NCBI RefSeq assembly: GCF_003254395.2
Contig: NC_037649.1
Coordinates: forward strand, 2,269,001-2,333,000
DNA from: Apis mellifera
Lineage: Eukaryota; Arthropoda; Insecta; Hymenoptera; Apidae
DNA: 64,000 nucleotides
Direction of reading: 5' to 3'
Below are positions 26,901 to 39,300 of the stretch, piece after piece; the first letter of the stretch is position 1; each line of letters begins with the position of its first letter. The translations under genes and the position numbers were made by a program. The notes under the pieces are model-generated. The model was given only the letters and a program-made list of their open reading frames with translations. It made no database searches and had not been told where the DNA came from.

Positions 26901-29900
26901 AGATTGTATATTTTATTAATTAATATAAATTATATTTTATTAATATAAATCTTATAAGTACAAAAATATCAATATAACATCATTATATTGTTATATAATA
27001 ATTCGTACTTACCGATTTCCTTATTTGATTATAGTTATTAATTAAATTTGCTTTTAATAAGTATTATGGGCTGTTATGGCTATTATCAGATCTACAATTT
27101 ATTAAATGAATAAGCAATTAATTCAAATTTTTAATATTAGAATTATGGACTTATCATGAACATCTAAATATATATATAGATATAATTATAATTGAAATAG
27201 TGAAAATAGATAGGTATGTGTGTAATTATATTGCAATAAAGAAAAATATTAAAATATATATTGTATTTTATATAATATAGAATTTATAATAATTATAAAA
27301 CAAAATATTCGAAATTCGTCATTTAGTAATTTTAATTCTAATATTTTAATGTTAATAAGATAATAATAATGTTAATAAAAGAATAGATAATAGATAATAT
27401 AATTTAATTTTTATATTATTAAGTTTAGTCTCGATATTTATTACAAATAACGTGGAATAAGTCAATTGTTTTTAAACGATGTAGAATTTATTTTCATGTT
27501 TATAAAAACATAAAATATAAAAAAATATGCATTAGATAGTTGTATAAATTGAATTGATAAACATTTCACAATGATATTAAAGTTTGGCATTCTTTTTTTT
27601 TCATTGAAACTATGTTCTTGACCTTGAAGGGACAATTATATAGATTGCGATAAATAAAAATCAATAAAAGTAATTATATAATATGTGACCATGTCTATAT
27701 CAGATAATATTGTAATATAATGTATATATACTGTTCTTTGCTCTATGATATTAATGACTTAATTGAATTATCTAACTGGCATTTAAAATTAATGATGCAC
27801 TAGAAATAAATATTCCATTTACTATTATTAATTACCCAAAAAAAAAAATTGCTTGAAATTATTTTATTTTTAAGTACTTTTATTTATAATGTATATATTT
27901 TTATTTATATTAATAAATATTTTATATTCTGAATAATGAAAATTATAACTTGTATTAATATATATATTATTTACTTAATATTTATTTTATTTTTATTTAC
28001 AATTTTCAAAAGATTGATTTATTATATTTAATATATTAATTTATATATATAGAATATATAAAATAAATTTATGAGAAAATTATAATTTTAAAAACACTTT
28101 TATTACGATATTTTAATAATGATTTTTAATTATACGATATTATTATGAAATAAATAATAAATAAATTATTATTATGAATATAATTATTATTAAATTATAT
28201 AAATAATATAAATTATATAATTATTACTCTTCGCCTTTAAATATTCAAGGTATTTGAATTATTAAATAAGTAAATCCTTGAGCAATAAATATCAATCATT
28301 CAAAAATTTACATTCTGATGGTATTGATTAATTCTTATCTACACATATGATATACATTTATCTCAATTATTTCTTATTAAATTTCTTATTAAATTTCTTA
28401 ATATCATATGGATTTATTATATTTATAAGTTAATTTTCTGTATATTTTCAAAAAATATCATTATTCAAGAACTTAGAGATAAGTTAAGGAAAAAATGTGA
28501 AATAATAAATTTTTTTTTACTAAATACATGTTCAAATTAGTATCATAAAAAATTATTTATAACTAGAAAAAAATTTAAATAAAAAAAAAGATAATAAAAT
28601 AAGATATAATAAAAGATATAATAAAAATATAAAAAAATTATAAATGAAATGTATTGAATTAAATTTTAATATTTAATTTCTCTTTTACAATGAAAAAAAA
28701 TATATAAACTACATAAAGTTATAAATTTATCATAAAATATCTTTTATTATATTTATTTAATAATTAGATCAAAAAGAAGATTAAAAAAATTAAATTTATA
28801 AAAAAATATATTATATTAATATGAAGAATATATTATTAAAATTTCTTTTTATATTTTAAAATTTCTTTTTAAAAAAAGTGAGATTAATAAATTATATTAT
28901 AAAAAATTCTGATTTAAAAAATGATGAAATATAACGATTATATGATATAATATCAAATGAAAAAAATAAGTGATAGTCCTTTCACTCACATTCACTAGCA
29001 ACAGAAATATGCTCATTAACCTTTTCCAGACCATGATAAAATAGTTCCTGTCAATGTTAAATTATATCATGATTTATTTTTATTGAATTTATTCAAATTA
29101 AATTAAATCAAGCAAATATATTCATTTTATTTCTTTTTGATATTTTATTTTGATAAATAGATAAATAAAAATGTAAATTTATTTTTTAATATTAATGAAA
29201 GGTAATAAAATAAATAAAATTGTTTTAAAGAATAATTATTATTTATATCAAAGAAAAAAAATTATTTTTATGATTTTCATGATTTATATTTTATTTTAGG
29301 GAATGGCCTTTTCTCTTCAAGAGAGACAAATATTAGGTATTCATGGTCTTCTTCCAGCAGCTGTGAAAAGTCAGGATGAGCAACTAGAACTCTGCCGTTT
29401 AAATCTAGATCGTTATGATAATGATTTATCAAAATATATATATCTCATAGGATTATTAGTATGTATAAATTATTTCATTTTTTTTTCTATCAATATTCTA
29501 TTTTATACATATATCTATAATAATTTGAAAAGATGCTTGAAATAGTTAGAATAAATAGGATTTCATTAAGTAAAATTATTGTTTTTCATTAATTGTTTTA
29601 AAAATATTATTTATTAAATATATTATTTAATATATTATTTAATAATATATTATTTTATTAAATTATGACATTTTATTTTATTGAATTAGAAATGTAACCA
29701 TATATTATTTGTATTTTTATAGGATAGAAATGAAAAGCTTTTCTATCGTTTATTGGAACAGAATGTAGAAAAAATGATGCCTTTAGTATATACACCTACA
29801 GTAGGTTTAGCATGTCAGAAATTTGGTCTAGTTTACAGAAGACCACGTGGTCTTTTTATATCTATACATGATAAGGGTTATGTTTATGACATTTTGAATA

Positions 29901-31703
29901 ATTGGCCTGAACATGATGTAAGGGCCATTGTTGTTACTGATGGTGAAAGAATATTGGGATTGGGTGACTTAGGAGCATATGGAATGGGAATACCAATTGG
30001 AAAACTATCTTTATATACTGCTTTGGCTGGAATTAAACCTCACCAATGTTTACCAATTACTTTAGATGTTGGTACAAACACTCAGGTTGGTGAAAAAAAT
30101 TTCTAAATAAATTAATTATATAATAAAATAAAATAATTAGCAATAATTAATTATTAATAATTAATAAAAATAAGATATAGTATTTTTATTTATAAATTAA
30201 TATAAAGACAATTTTATTAAATATTATTAAATATCAAAGTTTAATAAAATTATTAAGTTATTTAATTTTTTATTTTAGTCATTACTTGATGATCCTCTCT
30301 ATATTGGTCATAGACATAAGCGTATTACTGGTAAAGAATATGATGATTTTCTGGACGAATTTATGGAAGCTATCATTAAAAGATATGGACAGAACACTTT
30401 AATTCAGTTTGAAGATTTTGGAAATGCTAATGCATTCAGATTACTTAATAAATATCGTGATCATTATTGCACTTTTAATGATGATATCCAAGGAACTGCT
30501 TCAGTTGCTGTAGCTGGTTTACTGGCATCTCTTCGCGTTACGAATACAAAGTTATCAGAAAATACAATTGTCTTTCAAGGTGCTGGAGAGGTAAATAACA
30601 TTAATATTTTATATTTGATTTAAATTTTTATTAATAATGCATAAATCCATAGTAAAAATATGAAAATATAAAAATGATATATATTAAAATATTTCATTTA
30701 TTTTTATAGGCTTCATTAGGTATTGCATGGTTATGTGTCATGGCAATGCAAAAAGAAGGTATTAGTATAGAGGAAGCCAAAAGTAAGATCTGGATGGTTG
30801 ACTCGAAAGGATTAATTGTTAAAAATCGCGCAAGTGGTGGATTAACAGAGCATAAATTACATTTCGCTCGAGATGATAAACATATAGATTCTTTACTAGA
30901 AGTTGTCAAATATGCAAAACCTACAGTACTTATTGGTGCTGCAGCAGTTGGTGGTGCTTTTACCACAGAAATATTAGAAGAAATGGCAAATAACAATGAA
31001 AAACCTATAATATTTGCTCTCAGTAATCCTACAAGCAAAGCAGAATGTACTGCTGAACAAGCATATATTGCTACAAAGGTATTATTTTTTTTATCTTGAA
31101 TTGTATTTTTGAATTATGAATTTTTAACAATTTAAATATTAAATTTTTCATTTTATTGAAAAATATGATAAAATATACTGAAAATATTTAAATCATTTTT
31201 AAATAATTACAGGGAAGATGTATATTTGCTAGTGGATCACCATTTGCACCAGTAACATATGATGGTAAAACTTTTTATCCTGGCCAGGGAAATAACAGTT
31301 ATATTTTCCCTGGTGTTGCATTAGGTGTGATATGCTCTGGTATGCGCATTATCCCTGAAAATACATTCCTTATTGCTGCAAAATCATTGGCCGATATGGT
31401 TTCTAATGAAGATTTAGAAAAAGGAAATCTGTATCCACCATTGCAAGATATTCAAAAATGTTCATTAACGATAGCTGTTGATGTGATGAAATATGGTTAT
31501 GAAAATGGTAAGATATTTAATATAATACTTCTATATAATTATAAATAATTATTATATAAATTAGAAAGATTTATTTCTTCTTTATAGATATTGCTACAGT
31601 TCACCCTCAACCCAAAGACTATAAAGAATTCATTAAAGCGCAATTATATGATACAACTTATAAACCATCAATTCCTCCAATATATAATTGGCCTAATTTG
31701 TAA
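8894..31703 (+). CDS. Men: NADP-type malic enzyme, long isoform (637 aa)
   Basis: Decarboxylates malate to pyruvate, producing NADPH. Exons: 8894-9039, 10513-10666, 29300-29458, 29723-30085, 30279-30590, 30710-31078, 31213-31507 and 31588-31703. All boundaries are GT-AG with matching phases, 1914 nt in total. In the numbering of the short form, the family's key residues are present: Tyr112 in YTPTVG, Arg165 in TDGERILGLGDLG, Lys183, the metal ligands Glu255/Asp256 (FEDFGN) and Asp279 (FNDDIQGT), and the dinucleotide loop GAGEASLG around 311-318. Ser346 in VDSKG matches NADP-type animal enzymes. The body lines up with human malic enzymes without gaps as far as the cofactor loop. The first exon adds 64 residues with Lys/Arg at 2, 9, 13, 14, 30 and 34, compatible with a mitochondrial presequence; that localisation is inference. 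Intron 2 is 18.6 kb. Confidence 0.93.
9500..9551. repeat. (TA)n microsatellite
   Basis: About 25 uninterrupted TA units in intron 1 of malic enzyme. The Tyr/Ile repeat open frame across it on the minus strand is an artefact of the repeat. Confidence 0.95.
10395..10558 (+). promoter_or_regulatory. Putative internal promoter of malic enzyme with TCAGT initiator
   Basis: A G/C-richer block directly before the ATG at 10559 contains TCAGT (10484-10488), the arthropod initiator consensus. Part of it (10513-10558) is also coding in the long isoform, because the acceptor TTTTTACAG ends at 10512. No TATA box is obvious at -30. Confidence 0.45.
10559..31703 (+). CDS. Men: NADP-type malic enzyme, short (cytosolic-type) isoform, 573 aa
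   Basis: Translation from the ATG at 10559 in exon 2, then exons 3-8 as in the long form, gives 573 aa, essentially the length of human cytosolic ME1 (572). It starts MSSVQRDQLGQRGHGDAMCS and runs into the conserved HLKNPRLNK/GMAFSLQERQ junction, where exon 2 (ending 10666) meets exon 3 (from 29300). A TCAGT arthropod initiator at 10484-10488 would place a start site about 75 nt upstream of this ATG. The splice acceptor at 10511-10512 used by the long form lies inside that leader. Two promoters feeding one body is therefore the simplest reading, but it is not proven by sequence alone. Confidence 0.8.
11848..11891. repeat. (TA)n microsatellite
   Basis: About 22 TA units inside malic enzyme intron 2. 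Confidence 0.95.
16022..16160. repeat. Imperfect (TA)n / TATAATA repeat
   Basis: Nearly pure TA sequence broken by AA or TT steps, in malic enzyme intron 2. Confidence 0.9.
18360..18971 (+). promoter_or_regulatory. Putative intronic promoter region before the exon at 18972
   Basis: About 0.6 kb of mixed-composition DNA with scattered CpGs stands out from the AT-rich intron. It contains no long open frame and leads directly to the candidate first exon. A TGACGTCA (CRE-like) palindrome lies just upstream at 18313-18320. The promoter call is inferred from position. Confidence 0.3.
18719..18740. repeat. Short (TA)n run
   Basis: About ten TA units about 230 bp upstream of the candidate alternative first exon at 18972. 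The TTTATATATA start could double as a TATA-like element, but it is too far away to assign. Confidence 0.7.
18972..19055 (+). CDS. Candidate third alternative first exon of malic enzyme (28 codons)
   Basis: ATG at 18972, preceded by an in-frame TGA at 18927-18929, opens 28 codons beginning MDTDWWDLVPDFHRTIR and ending LALDGR. The frame closes at the donor AGG|GTATTT in phase 0, the phase required by exon 3 of malic enzyme at 29300. The product would replace the HLKNPRLNK segment before GMAFSLQERQ. The block at about 18780-19070 is unusually G/C-rich for this intron. A very short upstream frame (ATG at 18940, TAG three codons on) precedes it. It could instead start a nested gene, but I see no other downstream exon within the intron. 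The call rests on composition, phase and donor only. Confidence 0.4.
23852..23907. repeat. (TA)n microsatellite
   Basis: About 28 TA units, one of the longest runs in the window, inside malic enzyme intron 2. Confidence 0.95.
24414..24600. repeat. Two diverged copies of a ~90-bp unit
   Basis: CGTTGTAGTC at 24414 and again at 24511 begin two stretches that continue in parallel: gaccgcc/gatcgcc, then caattaga/caattaca, then catcatg near the middle and cacgattacc near the end. Period is 97 bp. The flanking sequence contains AATAAA (about 24626) and a small inverted repeat TGTTG...CAACA near 24763-24780. A decayed LTR or other mobile-element relic is possible; no element family was recognised. 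Confidence 0.5.
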
Positions 31704-32014
31704 TTCTGACTGTCATCGTGTTATATACGAGGTTTTAATAAAATCTGAATAGATCGATTGTTTAAATGAACGCGATATTTATATAATGGCGTATTTTCTT
31801 TTTTTTTTTTATTTGTCATGATATTGTAAGGATCTGTTGAACAGATTCGAATATAATAACTGTTATATTGTATGTGTATGAGTTATGTATGAATGTGTTT
31901 TGTAAAAAAGTAATTTGAACAAAGATATATATATATATATCTTATTATTGTATAAACGTATCGTATTTGACTGTTTTAAATTATTGGGATGAAAAGTATG
32001 ATTTACCAATGGAA

Positions 32015-32020
32015 AATAAA
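32015..32020 (+). terminator. Poly(A) signal of malic enzyme
   Basis: AATAAA 312 bp after the malic enzyme stop, followed about 25 bp later by the GT-rich TGTGTTT. This gives a 3' UTR of roughly 340 nt and ends the transcript at the Doa 3' border. Confidence 0.55.
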
Positions 32021-32048
32021 TTTCAAGTAATTATTTGAAAGAAATGTG

Positions 32049-32054
32049 TTTATT
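32049..32054 (-). terminator. Poly(A) signal of Doa
   Basis: TTTATT on the plus strand reads AATAAA on the minus strand. It would end Doa transcripts after a 3' UTR of about 1.3 kb. It faces the malic enzyme signal at 32015-32020, so cleavage sites of the two genes would nearly coincide or overlap. The assignment is positional. Confidence 0.4.
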
Positions 32055-33348
32055 GCTACTCGAAACAGTATTTTTTCACAGTATTCAGATATATTCCTTT
32101 TTCATTTTGTACGAGCAGCAGGATGTGATAAGATTCCGTCATGTTGTATGTATAAGAACTAAAAGAGGCAAACAAGATGTACATAAGTGGTAAGAGTTCC
32201 ATAATTTTTAAGAATACATTCCTGTATTTAAACAAAATAAAAGCAGAGGTGTTCTTAGGCACGTAAATTCGCATTTCTTTTTTAAAGATATGCGACATAC
32301 GCATAAAACTTCCAGTATTAAGTGTATTTAAAAAACAATCTATTTGGCTTAGCCATTTAATCGAATCGACGAAACTTAAAACACACATGATTGTCTGCAA
32401 CATCGTAAAACAATGCAACGAAATTCAGATATATACCGAACCCAAAAAAAAGAAAATTTCATATTAGCCATATCCTAAAGCATCGAAAAAAATACATTAG
32501 CACTTTCTAAGACAAATCGTATGCTATATCTTATGATTTTTTTAATATGTGTATTTTACGATGGTGAATTGGCGTTCAGAATGTCTCTCTCACACACTCC
32601 CTTTCTTTCTCATTCTCACTTTCTCTTTGTTAATCTTATTTTAATATCATCAACACATACGCATATATTTATTTGTATCTTAATGCTAAATCTGATTCTT
32701 ACTACTAAACACGCCATGGTCATCAATCTATAACAAACAGAGTATAAACTGCGACCCTTCTTTACTCCAAACTTTGTTGCATAATAACATTGTAATAAAA
32801 TTAAGGATAAAATGTACAGAAGAGCATTTAGAAAATGTTTACAATGTCGGGACGCTGTTACGCTACACTGAGCAGACACACTGGTCTTTCTACGAACCAG
32901 TAACAGGGACCTACATTTTCAAATTGGTTTGGTTATTTACCAATTTTAATGTCTCGTAAATAGAGATAAGAAAACAACTTTGCACATTTTTATGCAAAGA
33001 TTCTTGATGATCTATTATAAGTTATATCCGAGTTCCACAGCACCATTGCACTACTGCTTTTTCTTTTATTTTACGTCGTTAATGAATAATACGATTTATG
33101 ATTTAATTAATATCATCAATTCTTGTTAACAAATTTAATCATATTTCCTAATAAAATTTCTTTTCTTTTTTTTTTTTTTATCTAATTGTTTAATTTTATT
33201 TAAATATCGGTTGACGTCATCGAATCTTATTATTGCCGGAAAAATACAGTCTTATGAGACTTAAGGATTTGAAAATAGCGACGTAGGGCAGTAGTGTCAT
33301 TGACAGTGGAGTGTCTGTCCAGCACGGAAGTCGGTCCCTTTCCTAGCT
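32055..33348 (-). other. Probable 3' UTR of Doa
   Basis: This 1.3-kb stretch between the Doa stop and the next strong minus-strand AATAAA has more balanced composition than intergenic DNA nearby, as expected of a transcribed UTR. Open frames on both strands within it are short, mutually overlapping and lack recognisable motifs, so I do not call genes. Confidence 0.45.
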
Positions 33349-36300
33349 TCATCGTGAGAGAGAATGTGATCGTTCGTGACTTTGTTGGGAATCACCAGCT
33401 GCTCGAAGATCTGGTAATCTTTGATGTGCAGGTAACGCATCAAAAAAGGGATGTGCCAATGAATCCTTCAATGTTATCCTCTGTGATGGTTCATATTCTA
33501 ACATTTTTTGAATGAGATCGAACAATTGTCGATGTTCTTCGTCATCAGAAAGCATACAACGCTATACATATAAAAATAAAATATATAAAATAAAATATAT
33601 AGATTATTCGTTATAAATTAGATTTCTATTAACATTTTTATATATTATATTAAAATATTATATTTAAAATTATCTACTGTAAAAATAATAATTATATATA
33701 TTTCATATAAAGTTTTATAAAATATTTATAAGCAAATGATGATTGTATATGTACTTAAGTAAATAATATTACTTACATGTAAAGGTTTGCAATTATCTCG
33801 AACATATCTGCCTGCTGAGCTTTTATCGTCCCAATCTAATTTGCCATGATAGAAGTATTTAGTTTTAGTTTTACGGGCCATACGGTGTGGAATTGTACCA
33901 AGTATACGTTCCATCATTGCTAAATGTTCACGGTTGTCGTGTGTTTGGAATAAAGTAATACCCAGGTACAGTTCGAAGAGAATGCAGCCAATCGACCATA
34001 CGTCACAAGGCTGAGACCATCCTAATTCTATATAATACATATAATGAATAGTACAATAAATAGATTTTTCTAAAATTTTTGATTGATTTATAGAGATTAC
34101 TTACCTAAAATTACTTCAGGCGCTCTGTAATGTCTTGTGCTAACAATCGTGCTGTGATGTTCATGATCAAATGTGGCACTACCAAAATCAATGAGTCTAA
34201 TATCTGTCCGTTTTACACGTCTAATATCTCTTCGCTTAAAAAGAAGAAACTTCTTTTAAACACTTCAGAGCACAATACTTAATTATATATTATACTTATA
34301 GTTGATATAAAAGTGTCACTTAAAATCATATAGCATTAAATAGATTAATATTATTGAAGCATTATGCTTAATCTTAAAAATCACTTTTATTATTTTAATA
34401 TTTCAAAAGTTAATTTCTAATTTTTTTCAATTTTTATTTATGGTTATTTTATAACAATTTTTTTATTTCTATGATTTTAATATATAATTAATTTTTTAAT
34501 TGTTTTTAAAAATTTTAAAATTTTTTAAAATAAATTTCATTTTATTAATCAAAAATTAACATATACATAAATTTTAAATAAATTAAGTAAAAGAATTAAT
34601 GGTCTTTAATTTAATATATATTATTGCATTTTACTGATTAAATATATATAAAAATAAATCTCTTAAAATTTAATGATATATTACTACTATCATTAATTTT
34701 CAATTCAATCAATTTTCAATTAAAATATTTTATGAAAAAAATTTTTATAAGTATCAAACTATATTATTTCAAGTCACACGATAAATTGTTTTATGTTTAT
34801 ATGGAAAAAGTTTATCTCTCACCTTTTTGCTACTATATATACTATCATAATCGGAATCTACGAATAATATATTTTCTGGTTTCAAATCAGTGTGCGTGAG
34901 TTTATTATCATGTAGGAATTTGACGGCATAACATAATTGATATCCAATGTGCCTGACATGTTCCAATGGATAAGGCTGATAACTGTTATCTCTCTGTAAA
35001 TATAAAATAGTTAATATATAGCAATAATTCATTATTTTATACAATGTATAATATATAAAAATATTATATTACTAAATATAAACATACCAAGAAATCAAAT
35101 ACGCTAAGTCCAAGCATTTCGAAGGCGATACACATATGTCCGTGATAATTAAACCAATCGAGCATTTTCACGCACAAGCTAAAAGTAATAATGAAATATT
35201 AAATGAATGCTGAAAATAATTTAAAAATGTAATATAACAATCAAATGAAGAATTATAATACATGTCAAAAGAGGGCGATTCTTTTAAAGTTAATTTTCTT
35301 ATTTTGAAATCATTTTATGATAGAAATTACATAAATTTAATATTTAATATTTTTAACAAAATGAGAAAAAATTACAATTTTATTGGATTCTTATTAATTT
35401 TTCAATTTCCGACTTATGCTTTACTGCAATATTAAGCTGAATATTATTGTATTTTACTTCCTGCAAATATTGCTTTTTATAATCATTATGAGTAATGGGT
35501 ATTATTGTATAAAATATTGTTAATATAACAGAATTATGCAATAATATAATTTTCAAATATAGATACGGATATTTACATTATTCTATATTACAAAAATTTT
35601 AATTATTAAATTAATTATTAAAATTAAATACCAGTTTTAATAATAACTTGTAATAATATCTCAATATTCTTAAAAAATATAAAATATAAAAACTGAAAAG
35701 TTTCTAAAAAAAAAAAAAAAAAAAAAAGAAGTATCAAAAATGAAAATTTCGCTGTAAAAATTTTCAATTTATTTTTACTTGAAGAATCACCCTCTGTTCG
35801 CCAGTCCAGTCCCCACCAAGTCTAAAAAGCCACGCAAATACTAACTGTTGGCCTTCCGGATCCTTGGTCGCAATTTTCTCTAAGGCGTTTATTTCGAGCT
35901 TCGCGGCTTCCCTATACTTCTCTACGTTCTTGATGATTTTCAGCGCCATCACGTGATCCCTGCAAACGTCATTGTACTTTTATTAGACGACACTGTTCAC
36001 GGACCGTCAATAATCCACATGGCCGGAAGCATCATCGCATATACATAAGTACAAGGCACAAAAGCACGGCTGTTTGAAATGCATCAAAGAGTGGGGAGGA
36101 AAAATAAAAAAAGAACAATGGCGTTCAAAGAAATTCTCCCCTGATCGACATCTCGACGAGCGATTTTGCGACAACTTGTTCGCACGTCGAGAAGGCCCGG
36201 CCCGTAAAACAAAGTGCAAGGCCATCCTATTATTGCGACTACTTGCGCGTCATTTTGTGACACTGCGGCATAGCTATTTCTGATCCTGCTATGACTCGAG

Positions 36301-39300
36301 TCGCGCCACCACGCACCTTTGTGATTTTTTTTCTGGTGCAAATTATCATTCTGGCTGGATCGAAAGTTGAGAAGAAAAAAGAAAAAATATTGCAGGAGGA
36401 AAAATTCAGAAGGAATTCTGAAGGAAAGGAAAATATACTTGGATAAATAATAATTCATAAAATCGTTTTATCATTAAAAGAACTAATTCTTTTCTATTAT
36501 TATGTTTTAGAATTTCTGTTTATTGAAAATTAATTATGGAAAAATTCACGGTAAAAAAAAAAAATATAAAATTTATTTTTAAAATCGTTCTTTCTAAAAT
36601 AAATAGCATGTGTAGGCATTACTTTCATGTCGGAAATTCGACTATAAAATGAGCAATATATTATTTGATTTAACGTTTCCAGTAATAGAGATTTATCAGT
36701 TTGTTATTAAAGTTAAAAATAAAATATTAAATATATCAGAATTTTTAAGAAAAATCAAGAATCTCTTTTGAAAATTAATTTTAGAATTTTTTGAAAAAAT
36801 TTATATATTTAATAAATGACAAATTATGTATGAAATAAAATTAATTAAAAATGAATAAAATATGCAATTCATCATGATTAAAGAAGAAGATAATGTTTTA
36901 ATTGTTTCAATATTAGCAAAATTGTATAAATCATGATTTACTATAATATAATAAATTCTTTTGTGTAATAAGAATAATAATAAACTTAATATATACAAAC
37001 AAATTCTAGTAATATAAGTAATAAATAATATAAGTCAGCTGATTATTATATTCAATGTAAAATTTTAATATTATAAAAATTATGTTGAAGTTCATTTTTA
37101 TTTAAATAGAATATTTTTTCAGCTTGTGATAAATATTTGGCAATTTTTTTTTATTAAAAATATTAAACTAGATTAATATATTTTGTTAATATATATATTA
37201 TAATCAATGCTCTCTATATTAACATAATGAACCAGTGATGAAAAATAATTTCTACATGATCTTTATGAACATTTCCACAATAAATTATCAAAAATTCTCT
37301 AAACCTGAAACAAAAATTGTAAAACATACAATAAAAAGGAATTCAACTGATCTTTCAATAATAAAACAATATATGAATATCATATATTGAAAAGGGAGAA
37401 TAAAGAAAAAGAGAAAAACGCAGACTCGAGGTAGGTTACCTACGTAGTAGTTACGTGAGCTGCCACTTACATTTGCAAGTCCTTAACCTTGACAACTTTT
37501 CCAAAAGTACCCTCTCCTAGGGTGGCCAGTACTTTATCTGCAATGTAAAAAGATAGATAAGCGTCCGGGTACATCAAAGACCTCGCGTCCATTGAAGATC
37601 ATCTTTGTTGCTCAATGAAGCCCTATACTCAATATTTGATACAATTTATTATTGCTAAGATACACTATGATATCTGATGTATCAATAATAAAAATAGAAG
37701 TAATTTATTTCACCAATTTTATCAATCTTTTGTCTTTATTAAAACAAAAGATCATCAAAGAATATTCCTGATAATATAATATTCAGATAAAAATTAAAAA
37801 GAGCAACAGAGACGCGCTTTCGATTTGACGTTAGGTCGATGTGTGTTCAGTACGCCATACGTCGTGAACGGATGTATGAATCAAGTGAAAAAAACGGTAT
37901 CATAGAGCTTTATGTTTTATCGATCGGAACTGCTGCTCTCCTAAAGGCCGAGGTACCCTAATTATAAAAAATCGGCAGCCAGAGGACATAAAACATTGAC
38001 TATCAAATCCCGACACATATATGTTCGATCTCGTCATTGACTCTTAATAACTTTGTGAAATAAATTCAAATGGAAATGTTGATATAAAAAAAAAAAAAAG
38101 TCATCAGGATAAATGAGAGTAAATGTCTAATGTCCTCGTGCGCCTATTCAAAGACAGTGGAACACGTCATCTCGAAGAAGACGTATATCGAGGAGATAGC
38201 GCAAGCGTGGCCTCTCTTTGTCTCTTCTCCTTCCTTCGCCTCTCTGTCTCTCTGTCTTCGACATCTTTTTACAATGAAAATTACAATGAAAATTAACAGA
38301 GTGAAAGAATGAAGAAATTTATATAAGAAGTAATATTTGATACAAAGAAAAATCTAAAAAAAATACATATATAATAAAGTCCGAGTTGAAATTTCCTCTT
38401 AACCTATCTAGATGTTTGAAATAACTAAAAACAATGGTATACTATATGATAGAATACTAAAAACCTTAGTCATAGATCTAAAGATATCCTATGAATTGAA
38501 AAGACAAAAGAATAATACTAAATTTCAGTCATATTAGTACGCCAAAGGATGATAAATGATGATAAACTATACTACGTTATTTCTTAAACAGATGCCATTA
38601 TTGATTTGAATTAAATTTGTCATCCAGTGCATCATCACCAACTTGACGTACAAAGATGGCTGTATAATTTTCTTCCTTTTCTATCTAGTTTCATTATGCG
38701 ATATCTAAAATTTTAGTTTATGTTTTTTAGATTCATGACATATTTAAAAGTCCAGTATGTTTAATAATTAACAGTTAATAATTAGAAAAATATTCAAAAA
38801 GTAATAAGTTAACAAACTGGAATTTTCAATATAGAGATTATGATGAAATATGAAAAAATAATTTTCAAACTGAATTTGAATATATTCAAAACAGTTACAA
38901 TCAATTAATTTATATTAAAAACGAAAGTTTATATGTCTGTATCATATTATTCTGAATCTTACAAATCTAAATGATATAATATAGTAATTAAACTTTACAA
39001 GAATCTTATATAAAAAATCTATAATATGATAAAAACATTAAATATTCTTAAAGAAATAACATTATTTTAAAAGCTACTCTCTAAATTTGTCGATTTTTTA
39101 AAATTAATCAAAACTTATCGATAAAAATTTAAATCTATTTTCAATTTCTATTATCAAACATTAATTCGAAAAGATATCAGAAAACGTAAATTTCAAAGTA
39201 GAATTGAAAATTTTTAAAATGAACAAAATTAACTATTTCCCGGATAAAGTAAAAATAGATAGAGGATGATCTTAAATAAGAATTCGAAGATTTTTCAAAC

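Larger units (their letters stand above)
19056..29299. other. Malic enzyme intron 2, right part
   Basis: About 10 kb of AT-rich intron. Higher-complexity islands lie at about 23520-23640 and 24050-24790. The second contains a diverged duplication with 97-bp spacing and may be a decayed mobile-element remnant. (TA)n is at 23852-23907. No coding exon is supported. Confidence 0.6.

Noticed and set aside
30694..31038. Minus-strand 114-codon frame over malic enzyme exon 6
   Set aside because: It is the antisense shadow of a clearly identified exon.
32056..32959. Four short frames on both strands between malic enzyme and Doa
   Set aside because: They overlap each other, have no motifs, and sit where the Doa 3' UTR is expected.
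35764..35845. Continuation of the Doa frame past the exon 35846-35959
   Set aside because: The donor ACA|GTTAGT at 35846/35845 restores the conserved GQH-LCVKMLDWF junction with the next exon. The read-through residues are unlike any CLK kinase.
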